The position numbers and the translations under genes are program-made. A DNA stretch of 64,000 nt from positions 310,001 through 374,000 of the forward strand of contig OX638380.1 of the NCBI GenBank assembly GCA_951813855.1. Reading direction: 5' to 3'. Positions 61,860 to 64,000 of the stretch are shown here, one piece after another. Position 1 is the first letter of the stretch; every line of letters begins with the position of its first letter. The DNA is from an uncultured Verrucomicrobiae bacterium (lineage in GTDB: Bacteria > Verrucomicrobiota > Verrucomicrobiia > Limisphaerales > AAA164-E04). The notes below the pieces were generated by a model that worked only from the letters and a program-made list of their open reading frames with translations, had not been told where the DNA came from and did no database searches.

Positions 61860-64000
61860 TTGACCACTAGGCCTATCGTGTAGACAAAAAAAGATCTGGA
61901 CAATGGGATTCACTTCGAGTAATTTCGGGGTGTGAAACAAGGGAACATCAATCCGGTTTTGAAAACCGCAGAGGCACAATCAAGGATCATTGGCATCTTA
62001 GCGGCTGAAACTTTCACGAGCCGGAATGCTTTCGGACGCCGGGTTTGCGAAACTTTCGATTTTAGAAATCGAGGTGGCCGGCTTCAGGTCGCAGGTTGTT
62101 TGAAGGTGCTGAGAACGTTGGCGTCGAACCACCCGGAAATCCGATTGCCGGAAGCTCAGCCGTCGGTGAAGCCCTCGGGGCCGCGCTTGTTAGCTCAAGC
62201 GATTCCGGAACCCGAAGCGGTTCCGGACGAGTTGAAGGCGGTTCGAAATCTCAATATTAGCTTGGTTAAAACTTCGGATGATCGAGCCATTTGGAATACC
62301 ATGATCGCTCGAGAGCATCCCCAAGGGATCACGACTTTCGCCGGTCGGCAGCTGCGCTATCTGTTCCATTCGGAGCATGGCTATTTGGGGGCCGCCGGCT
62401 TTGTCGCCGCAGCCTTGAAAGTTCGGGCGCGGGATCACTGGGTAGCCTGGTCGGAGTCGGTGCGAAAGGCTCAGCTTGATCGAATGGTTTGCCTGAATCG
62501 ATTCTTGATCCGCCCCGTGGTCCGCTGCCGGAATCTGGCGAGTCACCTGCTGGGAACTCTGCTGCGCCGGCTACCCGAGGAGTTCCAAACCTGCTACGAC
62601 CAGGAACCCTGGCTGGTGGAACCCTATCTGGACGAGGGTTACCAAGGAACCTGTCTCAAGGCCGCTAATTTCATCTGGGTCGGGAAGACGGCCGGGCGAG
62701 GACGGCAGGATCGAGAAAATCTTCGCCAAAAAACGGTCAAGCAGATATTCGTGAGACCCTTGCGGCGCGATTGGCGTCGGCGTCTGGGAGTTCCCCGGGT
62801 TGAGCTGGCGGCCACGCTGCCGGTCGGAGCGGGACTGAATTCAGAAGAATGGGCCGCGAATGAGTTTGGAGAATCCAAGTTGGGGGATCAGCGCTTGACA
62901 GCCCGACTAATCAAAAGCGCTTCGCTGCTGGCGGAGTATCCGGGGCGAGCCATCAATGCCAACGACCAGAGCGACGAAGCGGCGATCTGCGGCTATTATC
63001 GTTTGATTGAGCAACCGGAGACCTCGGAGGTCACGGTGCCCAACATCTTGGCGCCACATCGGGAACGCAGCCTGCGACGCATGCGCGGTCAAAAGACGGT
63101 GCTGGCGATTCAAGACGGCACCGATTTCAATTTCACCACTCGCCCCGGGTGCGAAGACTTAAGCCTTATCGGGCAGAATCAAACCCAGGCCAAGGCCTTC
63201 GGCCTGCATCTTCACGCTACTTTGGCGGTCACCGATCAAGGTCTGCCTTTGGGGCTGTTGCGCTTGGGATTTGATCCGGCACCTGAAGTCGCCGCCCAAT
63301 CAGAACGCTTGGCCTCACAACGTTGGTTGGCTGGCTGGAAAGATTGCGCCGACGCGGCGAGTCAACTGACTCGCCGAACGCAGGTCATCTTGGTGTGCGA
63401 TCGCGAAGCGGACCTGTTCGAATTATTTCACGCTCAGCGTCAACGCCCTCGAACGGAACTGCTGGTGCGAGCCCGACACGACCGAAAACTAAAGTCTGAA
63501 GATGCGAAACTATTCGCCACCATCAAACGTCAACTGCCTGCGGATCATTTGAGCCTGGAAGTCGACGGTCTGACGGAACGCCCGAAATCCAGCCGCAAGG
63601 CAGCTCGACCAACGCGGAAGAAGCGAGTGGTGCGCTGCGCTTTGCGTTTCTGTCACGTGACGCTGCCCGCGACGAAAACTTGTCCCCAGGCCGAACCGGT
63701 CCGGCTCTCCGCCGTTCACGTCGAGGAAACCGACCCGCCCGAAGAGGAAAAACCCCTCCAGTGGTACTTATTGACTAGCGTGGAAGTCAAAGATGCCGAA
63801 AAAGCCGCCGAAATGGTGAGATTTTATCATCAACGTTGGCGGATCGAGGATTTTTTTCGAGTCCTCAAATCGGGATGCAAAGCCGAATACTTAATGTTCC
63901 GTACCGCCAGCAGATTACAACGAGCCATCGCGATCAATGCCGTGATCGCTTGGCGTATCATGGTGATGACGCTCTTGGGTCGCCAAGTGCCTGATTGCGG
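61860..64000 (+). mobile_element. Left part of an IS4/Tn5-type insertion element (right end outside window)
   Basis: A transposase frame runs off the right edge, so only the left part is visible. The left terminus must lie between the anti-sigma stop (61706) and the transposase start (61932). The first non-coding candidate is near 61860-61895 (around gtgtagacaaaaaaagatct). I cannot confirm an inverted repeat or target duplication because the other end is missing. Confidence 0.6.
61932..64000 (+). CDS. DUF4338 (DruA-type)-IS4/Tn5 transposase fusion, 3' end cut by window edge
   Basis: One uninterrupted frame of 689 codons from GTG at 61932 (a stop lies at 61920 in the same frame) to the edge. 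Residues ~1-290 match DUF4338: HGYLGAAGFVAAALKVRARD, MVCLNRFLIRP, RNLASHLLG, GTCLKAANFIWVGKTAGRGR. Residues ~310-370 match the Tn5 transposase N-terminal DNA-binding domain (EWAANEFGESKLGDQRLTAR). The DDE core follows: Asp in IQDGTDFNF, Asp in VCDREADLFELF, and Glu in YHQRWRIEDFFRVLKSG, which is the Y-R-E-K signature of the IS4 group. It is likely an active or recently active cut-and-paste transposase. DUF4338 also defines DruA of the Druantia phage-defence system, but no other Druantia gene is present. Confidence 0.88.
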   Translation, partial: MKQGNINPVLKTAEAQSRIIGILAAETFTSRNAFGRRVCETFDFRNRGGRLQVAGCLKVLRTLASNHPEIRLPEAQPSVKPSGPRLLAQAIPEPEAVPDELKAVRNLNISLVKTSDDRAIWNTMIAREHPQGITTFAGRQLRYLFHSEHGYLGAAGFVAAALKVRARDHWVAWSESVRKAQLDRMVCLNRFLIRPVVRCRNLASHLLGTLLRRLPEEFQTCYDQEPWLVEPYLDEGYQGTCLKAANFIWVGKTAGRGRQDRENLRQKTVKQIFVRPLRRDWRRRLGVPRVELAATLPVGAGLNSEEWAANEFGESKLGDQRLTARLIKSASLLAEYPGRAINANDQSDEAAICGYYRLIEQPETSEVTVPNILAPHRERSLRRMRGQKTVLAIQDGTDFNFTTRPGCEDLSLIGQNQTQAKAFGLHLHATLAVTDQGLPLGLLRLGFDPAPEVAAQSERLASQRWLAGWKDCADAASQLTRRTQVILVCDREADLFELFHAQRQRPRTELLVRARHDRKLKSEDAKLFATIKRQLPADHLSLEVDGLTERPKSSRKAARPTRKKRVVRCALRFCHVTLPATKTCPQAEPVRLSAVHVEETDPPEEEKPLQWYLLTSVEVKDAEKAAEMVRFYHQRWRIEDFFRVLKSGCKAEYLMFRTASRLQRAIAINAVIAWRIMVMTLLGRQVPDC

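Noticed and set aside
61932..62850. A Druantia anti-phage system suggested by the DruA-type domain
   Set aside because: The domain is fused in frame to a DDE transposase and no DruB-E-like helicase or partner gene is present.

Overview
The window is a compact, gene-rich stretch of about 58-60% G+C. It most likely comes from a member of the Verrucomicrobiota (PVC superphylum). Several things point there. There is a pilus-like operon laid out like Akkermansia Amuc_1098-1101. There is an exosortase with an EpsI partner, and a separate lipoprotein of the exosortase-associated TIGR04073 type. Large secreted proteins end in the tail motif common in that phylum, and the Tol-Pal and Tat genes sit side by side. 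No rRNA is present, so the placement rests on gene content.

Layout. 1-3075 (-) is a truncated large membrane protein (DUF2723). 3220-5249 (+) is HIT-phoH-ybeY. 5274-7406 (-) is a secreted quinoprotein dehydrogenase with a built-in cytochrome c. 7407-10827 is loosely packed, with an orphan PD-(D/E)XK nuclease-like protein and pssA. 10828-13147 (+) carries gatC, gatA and a CYTH enzyme; 13207-15150 (-) is rpsA; 15433-17950 (+) is a DJ-1 protein, ruvC, ruvA and a DUF374 acyltransferase.

From 49529 down to 17953 essentially everything is on the minus strand, in four blocks. First (49529-45600), a polysaccharide and exosortase block: WecG-type transferase, exosortase, EpsI, polyprenyl-phosphate sugar transferase. 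Second (45383-37838), a trans-envelope pilus-like machine: PilM-PilN fusion, a small chimeric membrane protein, Amuc_1100-like, Amuc_1099-like, and a secretin with glycine-rich inserts. Third (37707-25232), three large secreted proteins of unknown function, a secreted subtilase, coaE and a ClpX-like ATPase. Fourth (25100-17953), tolQ-tolR-tolA-tolB-pal, tatA-tatC, the TIGR04073 lipoprotein and ispE.

49530-64000 is more open. It holds a DUF1640-like coiled-coil membrane protein, a tRNA with anticodon CAT, a secreted beta-propeller, a DAACS-type symporter, a 1272-residue LamG/PA14-type secreted protein with a strong terminator, and a secreted protein with a repeat-built coiled-coil tail. It then has an ECF sigma/anti-sigma pair and the left part of an insertion element whose transposase is fused to a DUF4338 (DruA-type) domain.

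The standout observations are as follows. A tandem duplication across the pilM/Amuc_1100-like junction created an intact chimeric gene. The secretin operon runs without a break into genes for large secreted proteins, one of which looks like a matrixin that has lost its zinc ligands. Three unrelated genes carry coiled coils built from 21-bp DNA repeats. The DUF4338-transposase fusion closes the window.
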